From an uncultured Roseibium sp. (lineage in GTDB: Bacteria; Pseudomonadota; Alphaproteobacteria; Rhizobiales; Stappiaceae): 64,000 bases of DNA. Where the stretch lies: assembly GCF_947496995.1 (NCBI RefSeq), contig NZ_CANMFD010000003.1:124001-188000 (forward strand). The letters are read 5' to 3'. Under the pieces are notes generated by a model that worked only from the letters and a program-made list of their open reading frames with translations, had not been told where the DNA came from and did no database searches. Position 1 is the stretch's first letter, and each line of letters opens with the position of its first letter. Both the position numbers and the translations under genes were made by a program. Below, piece by piece: positions 37,561-46,947 of the stretch.

Positions 37561-39747
37561 TCAGATTGACCCGATGGTCTTCAGCTTGATCCGCGGATGA
37601 ACTTCCGCCTGGCTCATGATCGTCGTGTGCGCCCGGAAACGCTCGACGATCGAGCGCACGAAGGGTCGTGTCAGCGGCGAGGTCAGCAGAACGGGGACTT
37701 CGCCCAATTGTGCGGCCTCCTCGAAGGCGTCTCTCACCTTGCCGACGAATTCCTGCAGCTTGCTCGGCTGCATGGCCAGTTGGCGGTCATCCCCTTCACC
37801 GACAATCGATTCCAGGAACGCCTGCTCCCATTGCGGTGACAGCGCAATCAGCGGCAGATACCCGCCGGGGGCGAGATTGGCGGCGCAGATCTGCCGTCCG
37901 AGCCGCGAACGCACGTGCTCCGCGATGGTGTCGGTGTTGCGGCTCATGCCGGTTGCCTCCGAGACCCCTTCCAGGATCGTGCCGAGATCGCGGATGGAGA
38001 TGCGTTCGTTGAGCAGCGCCTGAAGAACCCTTTGAACACCGGAGACGGTGATCTGCGAGGGAACCAGATCCTCGACAAGCTTGGCCTGCTCGCCCTGCAG
38101 CTCCTTCAGAAGTTTCTGAACGTCGCCATAGGTCAGAAGCTCGCTGATGTTGGCCTTGATCGTTTCCGTCAGGTGGGTGGACAGCACCGTCGCCGGATCG
38201 ACAACCGTATAGCCACGCAGCGAGGCATCCTCGCGGTACTGGGCCTCCACCCAGGTCGCGGGCAGGCCGAAGGTCGGTTCCGTCGTGTGCGTGCCCGGCA
38301 GTTTCACCTGACCGCCCGCCGGATCCATGACCATGAAGTGGTTAGGGTAGAGAATACCGCGGCCGGCCTCCACTTCCTTGACCTTTATGACGTAGTCGTT
38401 GGCGCCGAGCTGGATGTTGTCGAGGATACGCACGGGCGGCATGATGACACCCATGTCGCCGGCAATCTGGCGGCGCAGCGCCTTGATCTGCTCGGTCAGG
38501 ACGTCGCTTTCCCCCTGTGCCTTGCCGTTGATCAGCGGCAGCAGGGCGTAGCCCAGTTCGATCCGCAGCTCGTCCATCTTGAGGGCGTCTGTAATCGGCG
38601 GCTCCGGGAGCGGCTTGGGCGCATCGTCGACGGCCTTTTTCTCCGCGACCTTTGTCGCTTCCCGCTTCTTCTTCGCCCCGACCTGATAGGCCAGATACCC
38701 AGCCAGGCCGGCAAGGCCCAGGAACGGGACCATCGGCATGCCCGGCAACATCGCCAGGATAACCATGACCATAGCCGACATGCCGAGGGCCTTGGGATAG
38801 CCCGTGAACTGGCTGGTCAACGCCTTGTCGGCCGCGCCATGCACACCGGCCTTGGACACCAGCAGGCCGGCCGCTGTCGAGACGATCAGCGCCGGGATCT
38901 GCGACACGAGGCCGTCACCGATCGTCAGCAGCGTGTAATTGTTGGCCGCCTCCGAGAACGTCAGATCCATCTGGGCGACGCCGATGAAGATGCCGCCGAG
39001 AATATTGATGAAGGTGATCAGGAGGCCGGCGATCGCATCGCCGCGCACGAATTTCGAGGCACCGTCCATGGCCCCGAAGAACGAGCTTTCGTCTTCCAGC
39101 ACCTTGCGCCGGGTCTTGGCTTCCGCTTCATCGATCAGACCGGCGGACAGATCCGCGTCGATCGCCATCTGCTTGCCGGGCATCGCGTCGAGCGTGAAGC
39201 GCGCCGCGACTTCCGCGATACGCCCGGAACCCTTGGTGATAACGACGAAGTTCACGATCACCAGAATCGCGAACACGATGATCCCGATGACGAAATTCCC
39301 GCCCATGACAAGATTGCCGAAGGACTGGATGACGTTCCCCGCCGCAGCCGTCCCCTCATGGCCGTTGGCCAGGATCAGACGTGTGGACGCGATGTTGAGC
39401 CCCAGCCGCAACATGGTCGCGATCAGAAGAACAGTCGGGAACGACGAGAATTCCAGGGGTCTCTGGATGAACAGACCGGTCATCAGAACCATGACCGAGA
39501 AAATGATCGACACCGCCAGGAACATGTCCAGCATCACCGGCGGCATGGGCAGGATCAGCAGGGTCAGGATCACCAGAATACCGGTGGCAAGGCCGATATC
39601 CCCGGTGCGCAGGGTGTCGATCACCTCACGGATGCGCGGCAGGCCGTTGAAAGCCGCAGCAGCCGGCGCAGCCGGGGCTGCCGCCGCTTGCTGCTCTGCC
39701 GGAGGTCCGCCCGACCCGCCCTGTCCGCCTGCTGCCGTGTCCGACAT
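37561..39747 (-). CDS. flhA: Flagellar export apparatus protein FlhA
   Basis: A 728-residue FlhA, the nonameric export-gate subunit of the flagellar type III secretion system. A Gly/Ala/Pro-rich N-terminal extension precedes about eight membrane helices with the FHIPEP-family signature segments (RLGLNIASTRLIL, KGSGRIAEVAARFTLDAMPGKQMAID), then a long cytoplasmic domain ending with the chaperone-binding lobe. The ATG at 39747 follows AGGAAG by 11 bases; an in-frame TTG eight codons upstream is less likely. Last gene of the minus-strand fliF operon. Confidence 0.95.
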   Translation of the reverse strand: MSDTAAGGQGGSGGPPAEQQAAAAPAAPAAAAFNGLPRIREVIDTLRTGDIGLATGILVILTLLILPMPPVMLDMFLAVSIIFSVMVLMTGLFIQRPLEFSSFPTVLLIATMLRLGLNIASTRLILANGHEGTAAAGNVIQSFGNLVMGGNFVIGIIVFAILVIVNFVVITKGSGRIAEVAARFTLDAMPGKQMAIDADLSAGLIDEAEAKTRRKVLEDESSFFGAMDGASKFVRGDAIAGLLITFINILGGIFIGVAQMDLTFSEAANNYTLLTIGDGLVSQIPALIVSTAAGLLVSKAGVHGAADKALTSQFTGYPKALGMSAMVMVILAMLPGMPMVPFLGLAGLAGYLAYQVGAKKKREATKVAEKKAVDDAPKPLPEPPITDALKMDELRIELGYALLPLINGKAQGESDVLTEQIKALRRQIAGDMGVIMPPVRILDNIQLGANDYVIKVKEVEAGRGILYPNHFMVMDPAGGQVKLPGTHTTEPTFGLPATWVEAQYREDASLRGYTVVDPATVLSTHLTETIKANISELLTYGDVQKLLKELQGEQAKLVEDLVPSQITVSGVQRVLQALLNERISIRDLGTILEGVSEATGMSRNTDTIAEHVRSRLGRQICAANLAPGGYLPLIALSPQWEQAFLESIVGEGDDRQLAMQPSKLQEFVGKVRDAFEEAAQLGEVPVLLTSPLTRPFVRSIVERFRAHTTIMSQAEVHPRIKLKTIGSI

Positions 39748-39915
39748 TGTGCTGTTCACTTCCTGGATCAACCCGCTCTCTTGTTCGTGGAAAAGCGGAA
39801 AAGTTGATCGGTCCTAGACTGTTGGAGCATCTTCTCCGCGCTTCTGCGAAGACAGGATGCCCTTGAACGTGTGTTGTCAGGCCATTTCGCGATGACCGTA
39901 TCCTTCAAGGTGCCC

Positions 39916-41268
39916 TCAGGCCCGGGCTTCTCCCGGACCGGGAACACTGACCCCTTCATCAGTATATTGATTCAGTTTGTTGCGCAGGGTCCGTATGGAA
40001 ATACCCAGAATTTTTGCGGCATGCGTCCGATTGCCCAGGCAATGATCGAGGGTATCGAGGATGAGATCCCGCTCCACATCGGACACGGTCCGCCCGACGA
40101 ACGAACGGCTGACGGCCTCCGCCGTCTGCGCGGCCCGCTCGGCCGGTCCACCACCGACCGACAGGGGAGACCCGTCCGGCATGCGGATGGCCTCGACACC
40201 GATTTCCTCGCCGGACGCCAGAAGCACGGCCCGGTGCATGGTGTTTTCCAGTTCGCGCACGTTGCCGGGCCAAAGATTGGTCATCAGCGCGTGACGGGCA
40301 TCTGCCGCCAGCGGCCTCTCCGGAACGCCGTTCGCCTCGGAATAATGCTTGATGAAGAATTGAGCGAGTTCCATGATGTCCGCCGGACGCTCCCGCAGGG
40401 ACGGCAGCTTCAGGTTCACCACATTCAGACGGAACAGCAGGTCTTCGCGGAACAGGCCCTGACGCACGCTTTCGGCAAGGTCCCGGTTGGACGTCGCCAG
40501 AATGCGAATATTGACTGGCACCGGCCGGGTTCCCCCCACACGGTCGATCACCCGCTCCTGAATGGCGCGCAGCAGCTTGGCCTGGAGCCGCACATCCATT
40601 TCGGAAATTTCGTCGAGCAGCAACGTGCCACCGTCGGCTTCCTCGAACTTGCCGATCCGGCGGGCGACAGCCCCGGTAAAGGAGCCCTTTTCGTGACCGA
40701 ACAGCTCGGATTCCAGAAGATGCTCCGGTATGGCCGCGCAATTGATCGAAATGAACGACTTCGACGCCCGGTTTGAGCACTTGTGAACGTGGCGCGCGAT
40801 GACTTCCTTGCCTGTTCCCGATTCGCCGGTAATCAGCACGGAAGCCTCCGAGGGCGCCACCTGTTCGGCAAGCTTGACCACCGATGCCATGGCCTCGTCC
40901 CGGTAGATCAGATCGCCACGTTCCTGGGCGACGGCGGCCAGAACGGCTGCGATCATCTCCGGATCGGGCGGCAGAGGTATGTATTCCTTCGCTCCCGCCC
41001 GGATTGCCGAGACGGCTGCCTGGGCATCGGTCTCGATGCCGCAGGCAACAACCGGAACATGAACCCGTTCGTTCTGAAGTTTGACGATCAGCCCCGCGAT
41101 GTCGAGGTGAACCTCGACCATCAGAAGATCCGCTCCGCGACCGGAGCGAAGAACCTTCAGTGCCCCTTCGATGTCATCTGCATGCGTGACCTGCGCACCG
41201 CCCTGCATTGCCATCTTGGACGCGGTCGTCAGCTGGCCTCCTAGGGTTCCGACAATTAACAGGCGCAT
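39916..41268 (-). CDS. flbD: Sigma-54-dependent flagellar regulator FlbD
   Basis: A 450-residue FlbD-type activator: an N-terminal receiver-like domain, a central AAA+ domain (Walker A GESGTGKE at 148-155; the sigma-54 contact loop is GSFTGA at 195-200 instead of the usual GAFTGA) and a C-terminal Fis-type HTH (THAAKILGISIRTLRNKL). The receiver has Glu at the expected phospho-acceptor position (LLMVEVHL, residue 52) and lacks the N-terminal acidic pocket, so it is probably not phosphorylated. In Caulobacter FlbD, with partner FliX, activates late flagellar genes; fliX is not in this window. Confidence 0.92.
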   Translation of the reverse strand: MRLLIVGTLGGQLTTASKMAMQGGAQVTHADDIEGALKVLRSGRGADLLMVEVHLDIAGLIVKLQNERVHVPVVACGIETDAQAAVSAIRAGAKEYIPLPPDPEMIAAVLAAVAQERGDLIYRDEAMASVVKLAEQVAPSEASVLITGESGTGKEVIARHVHKCSNRASKSFISINCAAIPEHLLESELFGHEKGSFTGAVARRIGKFEEADGGTLLLDEISEMDVRLQAKLLRAIQERVIDRVGGTRPVPVNIRILATSNRDLAESVRQGLFREDLLFRLNVVNLKLPSLRERPADIMELAQFFIKHYSEANGVPERPLAADARHALMTNLWPGNVRELENTMHRAVLLASGEEIGVEAIRMPDGSPLSVGGGPAERAAQTAEAVSRSFVGRTVSDVERDLILDTLDHCLGNRTHAAKILGISIRTLRNKLNQYTDEGVSVPGPGEARA

Positions 41269-41280
41269 GCGCTATCTTTC

Positions 41281-41616
41281 CTATCGATCGGTCTTGATGA
41301 TTTCCGTCATGGTCACGCCGAGCTTGTCTTCCACCAGGACAACCTCTCCACGTGCAACCAGACGGTCATTCACATAAATATCAATGGCTTCCCCGACCTT
41401 CCGATCCAGCTCGAGAACGGTTCCCGAGGCCAGTTTCAAAAGTTCCGAGACATGCATTTTAGAATGTCCGAGAACCGCCGAAATCCGGACAGGAACGTCG
41501 AACACCGCCTCCAGATCCGCAGCCGATTGCGGCACCTGTACTTCCGCCTCGCCCGCCTCGCGCTGGGGGACTTCAAGCTCGTCAAGCTGTATGTTGGTGT
41601 CTTGTTCGTCACTCAT
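41281..41616 (-). CDS. fliN: Flagellar motor switch protein FliN
   Basis: A 111-residue FliN, the small C-ring subunit. An acidic N-terminal tail precedes the SpoA fold: VFDVPVRISAVLGHSKMHVSELLKLASGTVLELDRK, EAIDIYVNDRLVARGEVVLVEDKLGVTMTEI. It overlaps the FliH gene by 4 bases (ATGA) and lies 12 bases upstream of flbD. Confidence 0.95.
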   Translation of the reverse strand: MSDEQDTNIQLDELEVPQREAGEAEVQVPQSAADLEAVFDVPVRISAVLGHSKMHVSELLKLASGTVLELDRKVGEAIDIYVNDRLVARGEVVLVEDKLGVTMTEIIKTDR

Positions 41617-42344
41617 ACGCCAGGTTCCTTCTCCGCCGACGGGGCGGACGTTTGTCCATTCTTGGCTGCGACGCGTGCCCGCAGATAGGCGCGAATGCTC
41701 GTGTCGATCGTGCCTTCAAGCGCCTTGCGGTCACGCCGAATACCGCCATCCGCCCATTCGATATGACAGTCGCCGCGGCTGATTTCCGGTTCACCGAGGA
41801 TCACAAGCCGGCCCTCGAACCCATTTTCATGAATGATGGGGTCGACCTGGGCTTTCAGTGCCTCGACATCCTTTTCCGCGATGCGGATCACAAGATGCGG
41901 CGCCTTGCGCAGCGGCCCAAGGCATTCTGACACCAATGCAAGGGTTTCCGCCAGCGGCTGGCGGGCAATCAGGTGGGCGCAAAGACGTCTAGCCACAAGA
42001 AATGCAAGGCTGACGGCTTCCTGCTCGCGAACTACCTGCTGGTCGTCCAGCGACTTGAGCACCTGACTGACGGCTTCGGTCAGATGGCCGACCTCGGCTG
42101 TCAGCAGCGTTTCCTGCTTCGTCTGCAGATCCGCAAGCGCCTTCACCCGCCCCTCCTCGAGTGCCTGGGCGCGCGCTTTTGCCAGAAGCTTCTCGTGTTC
42201 GGCGACCGTGATCATCGGAATCTCCGGTTCGACAGGCGCAACGACTTCCGGCTCCTCCGGTTCGGCGAAGTCGACGTTGAACAGATATTTCGACGGGTTG
42301 GTCATGCTGCGCATTGTGTTGTCACGACCTGCCGGCTGATGCAT
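41613..42344 (-). CDS. fliH: Flagellar assembly protein FliH-like
   Basis: A 243-residue protein between fliG and fliN, the standard FliH (or FlbE) position. It has a Pro/Glu-rich N-terminus, a long helical region (about 45-120; LLAKARAQALEEGRVKALADL) and a C-terminal part like the ATPase-stator E-subunit fold (VIRIAEKDVEALKAQVDPII, LEGTIDTSIRAYL). FliH regulates the export ATPase FliI. Sequence similarity is weak as usual for this family, so position carries much of the call. It overlaps fliG by one base and fliN by four. Confidence 0.8.
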   Translation of the reverse strand: MHQPAGRDNTMRSMTNPSKYLFNVDFAEPEEPEVVAPVEPEIPMITVAEHEKLLAKARAQALEEGRVKALADLQTKQETLLTAEVGHLTEAVSQVLKSLDDQQVVREQEAVSLAFLVARRLCAHLIARQPLAETLALVSECLGPLRKAPHLVIRIAEKDVEALKAQVDPIIHENGFEGRLVILGEPEISRGDCHIEWADGGIRRDRKALEGTIDTSIRAYLRARVAAKNGQTSAPSAEKEPGV

Positions 42345-43390
42345 CAGTAGATAATTTCATCATCGCTCTTCGATTTGGAGATCATGATCTCACCCTTGGC
42401 GGCGAGATCCTTGGCCTTGTTCACCATGCTCGTCTGCACCTCGTCCACGTCACGCAGGCGGACAGGTCCGAGCGCGTCCATGTCGTCCTGCAACAGCTTC
42501 GCCGCACGCGACGACATGTTGCCGAAGAAGAACTCCCTGGCCGCATCGGTGGAGCCCTTGAGAGCGATCGCCAGCTGATCCTTTTCCACATGCCGCAGCA
42601 GCGTCTGGGCGCTCGCTGCATCCAGTTTCAGCAGGTCGTCGAAAGTGAACATCAGCGTCTTGATGCGGTCTGCCGCTTCGCGGTTGTCCTCTTCCAGGGC
42701 CGCCAGGAACCGGGCTTCCGTCTGCCTGTCGAAATTGTTGAAGATCTCGGCCATCATCTCGTGGCTGTCGCGGCGCGAGGTGTTGGTCAGGTTCGACATG
42801 AACTCCACACGCAGCGTCTGCTCGACCTTCTCCAGAACTTCCTTCTGGACCGCGTCCATACGCAGCATGCGGCTGACCACCTCGAGCGCCAATTCTTCCG
42901 GCAGAATGCCGAGCACCCGCGCAGCATGGTCGGAATTGATCTTCGACAGCACCACCGCGACGGTCTGCGGGTATTCATTCTTCAGATAGTTGGCGAGAAC
43001 GTTCTCCTGCACATTGGAAAGCTTCTCCCACATGTTACGACCGGCCGGCCCGCGGATTTCCTCCATGATGACGGAAACCTTGTCGCCCGGCAGGAAGCTG
43101 GCCAGAAGGCGTTCGGTCGCATCGACGTTACCGGTGAGCGCCCCCGTTGAACTGACCCGGCGGACGAAATCCTTGAACAGGTCTTCAAGCATGTTCGGTG
43201 TGACCGGCCCGAGATTGGCCATCGCCGTGGAGACCTGGCGCACTTCGATTTCATCGAGCTTTTGCCAGATCGGCGAGCCGTGCGCCTCTCCAAGCGCAAG
43301 CAGCAGAACCGCGGCGCGTTCGGCGCCCTTGAGTTCACGGTCTTCCTCGTCGGCACTGACCTGCAGTTGTTTTTGAAGTACATCGCTCAC
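42344..43390 (-). CDS. fliG: Flagellar motor switch protein FliG
   Basis: A 348-residue FliG, which couples the stator to the FliM/FliN C-ring and the FliF ring. It is recognisable by the middle-domain [17 protein letters not shown] and [18 protein letters not shown] region and the C-terminal torque helix with charged residues ([21 protein letters not shown]). Two bases separate it from fliF. Normal length. Confidence 0.95.
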   Translation of the reverse strand: MSDVLQKQLQVSADEEDRELKGAERAAVLLLALGEAHGSPIWQKLDEIEVRQVSTAMANLGPVTPNMLEDLFKDFVRRVSSTGALTGNVDATERLLASFLPGDKVSVIMEEIRGPAGRNMWEKLSNVQENVLANYLKNEYPQTVAVVLSKINSDHAARVLGILPEELALEVVSRMLRMDAVQKEVLEKVEQTLRVEFMSNLTNTSRRDSHEMMAEIFNNFDRQTEARFLAALEEDNREAADRIKTLMFTFDDLLKLDAASAQTLLRHVEKDQLAIALKGSTDAAREFFFGNMSSRAAKLLQDDMDALGPVRLRDVDEVQTSMVNKAKDLAAKGEIMISKSKSDDEIIY

Positions 43391-43392
43391 TG

Positions 43393-45009
43393 TTAAGCCG
43401 CCGCCTGTTGATCCAGCCAGCCGCGGACGATCGTTACCGCTTCTGACGGATGGTCCTTGATCATTTCACCGACCTTTGAAATCGAGCTTGCCTGCATCGC
43501 ACCTTCATGCTTGGCCTGCTCCAGCCACTCGATCACGAATTCGTCTTCCGGATCCTCATCCTTGGCGACTTCCGTCTCGACCACCAGGGTGCCGTCAGGA
43601 CCGATCATCAGTTCCTGAGGCTGCTTTTCTTCCGGCGTGACGATGCGGCGCAGCAGCGGACGGACCACGAAGAGCAACAGCAGGATCGCGATCAGGGAAA
43701 GAACTCCCAACTCCGCGAACCGGACGATGTCGTCGCGCGTAAAGTCGAACAGGCTGTCGCCTTCGGCCAGCAGATCGTCCTGCGGAGGCAATGCGAACTG
43801 CAGGTTGACGACTTCAACCACATCCCCCCGGGTTTCGTCATAGCCAACGGCGGAACGCACCAGAACGGCGATCCTGTCCAATGTTTCCTGATCGCGCGGG
43901 GTATAGACGGCTTTTCCGTCCTCGTCCGGCACATAGGTGCCGTCGACAAGCACAGCAACGCTCAGACGGTCCACCTGGCCGGCTTCCATGATCTCGGTGC
44001 GAGTAGAACGGGAAATCTCGTAGTTGACGATTTCCTCGACCAGGTTGCTGGTGTCCCTGTCGCCCGCATTGTCGCCTTCCTGCGCATTGGGCAACTCGTT
44101 GCCAACGGTCACCTGACCGTTCCTGCTGACGGCGGAAGACGCTTCTTCCTTCGATTGCGTCGAACGTACGACCTGCCCTTCCGGATCGAAGGTCTCGGTG
44201 GTTTCCGTCAGACGGTTGTAGTCGATATCCGCGTTCACCCGGACCCGGGCCCTGCCGGGCCCGACGACGGAGTTCAGGATCTCTTCGATCTGGTTGCGCA
44301 GACGGCTTTCGACGGCAACAGTCCGTTCCTGAAGCGAGGCGGACACCATGCCATCTTCGTCGGTACCGGCGCCGGAGGCCAGCAAGCGGCCGCTTTCGTC
44401 GACGATCGAAACCTTGTCTGGATCAAGTCCGTCAACCGCGGTTGCCACCAGATGCTGGACGGCTCGGATTTCACCCGGCCCGAGAGAGCCCCGGACATTC
44501 AGGACGATGGATGCGGACGGAGGACGGCGGTCGCGCTGGAACAGCTGCCGCTCCGGTATGACCAGATGGACCCGCGCCGACCGGATGCGGTCCAGCGTCC
44601 CGATAGTGCGCGACAGCTCGCCTTCCATGGCGCGAAGATGATTGATGTTCTGAACGAAGCTGGTCGCTCCCAGTGTATCGGTCTTGTCGAAGATCTCGTA
44701 ACCGATGGAGCCGCCGGTCGGCAGACCTTCCGCGGCGAGCTGCATGCGCAGCCGGGCAACCTGTTCGCGGGGAACCAGGATGGTCGAGCCTTCACGCTTC
44801 AGCTCGAACTGAACTCCCTGGGACTCCAGCTGGGAGACCACAGCCGCGGAATCCTCCAGCGCCATCTCGTTATAGAGGGTCGTCATCTGCGGCGCGGTCA
44901 CGCGCATGATGATAAAGGCGAACACCCCGACCAAGATCGCAGCGACAGCGCCCATCGCGGCGATACGTGCCGCGCCCAAAGTTCTGATGAATTCTACCAG
45001 TCCGTTCAC
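43393..45009 (-). CDS. fliF: Flagellar MS-ring protein FliF (GTG start)
   Basis: A 538-residue MS-ring protein begun at the GTG at 45009, where the sequence becomes the typical FliF N-terminus ([22 protein letters not shown]); the frame stays open to an ATG at 45087 without family support. Two membrane helices lie near residues 17-39 and 430-450, with ring-building motifs ([26 protein letters not shown]-like) in between and a cytoplasmic FliG-binding tail. First gene of the operon fliF-fliG-fliH-fliN-flbD-flhA. A perfect CtrA box is about 100 bases upstream. Confidence 0.93.
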   Translation of the reverse strand: MNGLVEFIRTLGAARIAAMGAVAAILVGVFAFIIMRVTAPQMTTLYNEMALEDSAAVVSQLESQGVQFELKREGSTILVPREQVARLRMQLAAEGLPTGGSIGYEIFDKTDTLGATSFVQNINHLRAMEGELSRTIGTLDRIRSARVHLVIPERQLFQRDRRPPSASIVLNVRGSLGPGEIRAVQHLVATAVDGLDPDKVSIVDESGRLLASGAGTDEDGMVSASLQERTVAVESRLRNQIEEILNSVVGPGRARVRVNADIDYNRLTETTETFDPEGQVVRSTQSKEEASSAVSRNGQVTVGNELPNAQEGDNAGDRDTSNLVEEIVNYEISRSTRTEIMEAGQVDRLSVAVLVDGTYVPDEDGKAVYTPRDQETLDRIAVLVRSAVGYDETRGDVVEVVNLQFALPPQDDLLAEGDSLFDFTRDDIVRFAELGVLSLIAILLLLFVVRPLLRRIVTPEEKQPQELMIGPDGTLVVETEVAKDEDPEDEFVIEWLEQAKHEGAMQASSISKVGEMIKDHPSEAVTIVRGWLDQQAAA

Positions 45010-45105
45010 GAATGCCCGCCCGCATCTGAAACATGCTCTGCCGTTATTATTGGAGTCGGTCAGACATGCCACACCTTCGATGGGCAAAATTTGCCGCCCT
45101 GATGG

Positions 45106-45120
45106 TTAACAACAGGTTAA
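45106..45120. promoter_or_regulatory. CtrA box upstream of the fliF operon
   Basis: Exact TTAA-N7-TTAA (45106-45109 and 45117-45120, spacer CAACAGG). In Caulobacter, early flagellar operons such as fliF are activated by CtrA from this type of site, so this is probably the operon's main control point. Confidence 0.8.
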
Positions 45121-45243
45121 CGGATCTCTTTCACCCGGGGCGGAATGGCGGCTTACCGGGCTTCTTCATATTGCAAAACGCAATTGAAGTGGGGAAAAAC
45201 TGCCTACTTCATTAATGTTTGGATAAGTTGCAGAAGATAAACG

Positions 45244-45297
45244 GAAATAAAAAAGGCCGGCATAGCCGACCCCTTTCAGGCGCACCATGCGTGCGCC
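45244..45297 (-). terminator. Double-hairpin terminator of sciP
   Basis: On the minus strand, GGCGCAC/GTGCGCC (45279-45297) comes first, then GGTCGGC/GCCGGCC with one G-U pair (45255-45271) followed by TTTTTTATTT. The second hairpin and T-run form a typical intrinsic terminator. Confidence 0.9.
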
Positions 45298-45318
45298 ACT
45301 CATATTTCACCGTCCGGT

Positions 45319-45594
45319 TCAGTTCCGATATTGCTGAACCCGGGTCGCTCTCAAACCGGCCAGGCCGTGTTTTTCGATCGAACTCTGCCAGGAGAGGAAT
45401 TCCTCAACCGTCAGAGTGTATCTTTGGCAGGCCTCCTCGAGGGACAACAGCCCCCCTCGGACAGCAGCGACCACCTCCGCCTTGCGACGGATGACCCATC
45501 GCTTTGTGGATGTGGGCGGCAAGTCTGCAATAGTAAGCGGACTGCCGTCAGGCCCGATAACATATTTAACACGCGAACGAATCTGTTCGGTCAT
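45319..45594 (-). CDS. sciP: SciP (DUF1153), CtrA inhibitor
   Basis: A 91-residue DUF1153 protein: KRWVIRRKAEVVAAVRGGLLSLEEAC forms the winged/HTH core, followed by LTVEEFLSWQSSIEKHGLAGLRATRVQQYR. In Caulobacter SciP binds CtrA on DNA and blocks CtrA-activated promoters late in the cell cycle. sciP next to flagellar genes is common in alphaproteobacteria. A one-mismatch CtrA box lies about 60 bases upstream, so the CtrA-activates-sciP negative loop is likely kept. Confidence 0.93.
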   Translation of the reverse strand: MTEQIRSRVKYVIGPDGSPLTIADLPPTSTKRWVIRRKAEVVAAVRGGLLSLEEACQRYTLTVEEFLSWQSSIEKHGLAGLRATRVQQYRN

Positions 45595-45647
45595 TGTACT
45601 CTCACACTAACCATGACCAATGTAGACTTCAGACTACAGTAGGACGC

Positions 45648-45662
45648 TTAACAAACGCCTAA
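45648..45662. promoter_or_regulatory. Near-consensus CtrA box upstream of sciP
   Basis: TTAA at 45648-45651, 7-base spacer CAAACGC, then CTAA (45659-45662): one mismatch to TTAA-N7-TTAA. It is about 55 bases before the sciP start, where a CtrA-dependent promoter is expected. Confidence 0.55.
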
Positions 45663-46190
45663 AGCAAAATTGTGTTTTTATTAACTATAAAATCGAAATT
45701 TAATGAATGATAATTAGGGTTTGGCAAAGAAAACCATTCAAATGTTTAACCGCATTACATGAATTCGTTAACCTTAAAAATGGCAGATGCAATTTGCAAC
45801 GCAATTCGAAGTACTTGCGCAGAACGCGAGAGACCGGATTAGCGCCCCAGACAGCTGCGGAGAACGGAAATTTCATTTTCTGAAACGCAAGTCAGCCCGA
45901 GAACGGGTGGAGATGGCCGGAGTCAGGCGCAAAAATAATTGTAAAAAACAACAGGAAAGCCCGCCAAAAAGGCTTTCAGGGCGCAGCCGGCCTTCCACTG
46001 CGATCAAATCCGCCTTCATATCGATGGGAAAATACGAAATGGACCGACTGGAAGCACAATCAGGCCCGGCCCCCTCTTTGACCGCGCGCCATCCCACCTG
46101 CGCCCTCCTGGCAGGTGTCTGCACTGTTTACAGCCTGCTTCAGGCGCAAGCTGGCAACGCCGAGCCCCCTCTTTCCATAGCCCGAACGCA

Positions 46191-46226
46191 AAACGGAGAG
46201 CCGGCGGTGTTGCCGGCTCTCCGTTG
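46191..46226 (-). terminator. Terminator of the fliK-flgD operon
   Basis: A 14-bp perfect stem (46192-46205 with 46212-46225) around a 6-base loop; on the minus strand it is followed by a short T-run (TTTTGC). It lies 30 bases past the flgD stop. Confidence 0.85.
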
Positions 46227-46255
46227 GATGCACTGGTTCGAAGTGATCAGTCTGG

Positions 46256-46915
46256 CTAGCTCGGGCTCGAAACCGCCGTCACCGAGCTTACGGGAATGCT
46301 GTGGCCATCGATCTTCAGGATCGCCTCCCCGCTCGACCAGTCGACGCTCTCAACGATCCCCTTGATCGCTGTCGTCACATTCTCGGCACGGCTGGAAGCG
46401 TCCTGCATGTCGAAGGAGATCGAATAGGTACCGGCGGGGGCATCCGTGCCGGAATCAGTCTGCCCGTTCCACTGGAAGGAGCCTGAACCGGCCTCGAGCT
46501 CAATATCACCGCTATAGACGACGGATCCGGCGGCATCGCGAATTGCGAAAGTTCCCGTCGCATCCTCCTTGATCTCGTATGCCCAGCTGGCCTCACCGCC
46601 CGACAGCAGCGTGGTGGAGGCATCCGCGGAGATCTCGTTGCCGATATAGCTGACATAGCTCATGCTTTGATTGCTTTGCAGCGTGGCGATGATGTTCTCG
46701 AGGTTCTTGTTCTGCTGAATCCCCTGCTCGACACTGGAATACTGGACCAGTTGACTGGTGTATTCGGCCGAATCCATCGGATCGAGCGGATCCTGGTTCT
46801 GGATCTGCGTGGTCAGAATGCTCAGGAACAGATCGTAACTGGCCATCAGCCCCTGTTGGGCGGAGGTGCTCTGACTCTGTGCCAGGGTGGATGATGCCGA
46901 GGTAACCGTTGTCAT
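46256..46915 (-). CDS. flgD: Flagellar hook assembly protein FlgD
   Basis: A 219-residue hook-cap protein. The N-terminal scaffolding segment is LFLSILTTQIQNQDPLDPMDSAEYTSQLVQYSSVEQ (about 30-65), followed by a FlgD Ig-like domain and a tudor-like tail (VESVDWSSGEAILKIDG). Normal length. It follows fliK on the same strand with a 32-base gap. Confidence 0.93.
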   Translation of the reverse strand: MTTVTSASSTLAQSQSTSAQQGLMASYDLFLSILTTQIQNQDPLDPMDSAEYTSQLVQYSSVEQGIQQNKNLENIIATLQSNQSMSYVSYIGNEISADASTTLLSGGEASWAYEIKEDATGTFAIRDAAGSVVYSGDIELEAGSGSFQWNGQTDSGTDAPAGTYSISFDMQDASSRAENVTTAIKGIVESVDWSSGEAILKIDGHSIPVSSVTAVSSPS

Positions 46916-46947
46916 ATTTCACTCCACAGGCGGATTTCCGCCCTGTT

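Larger units (their letters stand above)
45010..45318. other. Intergenic region between fliF and sciP
   Basis: It carries the fliF promoter region with its CtrA box (45106-45120) and the double-hairpin terminator of sciP (45244-45297). Nothing else is supported; the in-frame extension of fliF up to 45087 is treated as non-coding. Confidence 0.6.
45595..46255. other. Intergenic region between sciP and flgD
   Basis: A 661-base gap. Next to sciP is an AT-rich promoter zone with a near-consensus CtrA box (45648-45662). Its other end has the flgD terminator (46191-46226). The plus-strand frame 45787-46365 overlaps the terminator and flgD and has no ribosome site or recognisable family, so no gene is called. 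The AT-rich centre (about 45665-45790) holds several TTAA words without the 7-base spacing. Confidence 0.6.

Noticed and set aside
37915..39807. 630-codon open frame antisense to flhA, and similar long antisense frames over the ABC exporters, fliF and dctM
   Set aside because: They mirror GC-rich codon use of the real genes, are rich in His, Arg, Gln and Pro, and have no family motifs or ribosome sites.
45787..46365. 192-codon plus-strand frame between sciP and flgD
   Set aside because: It runs through the flgD terminator into flgD antisense, lacks a ribosome site and has no recognisable domain.
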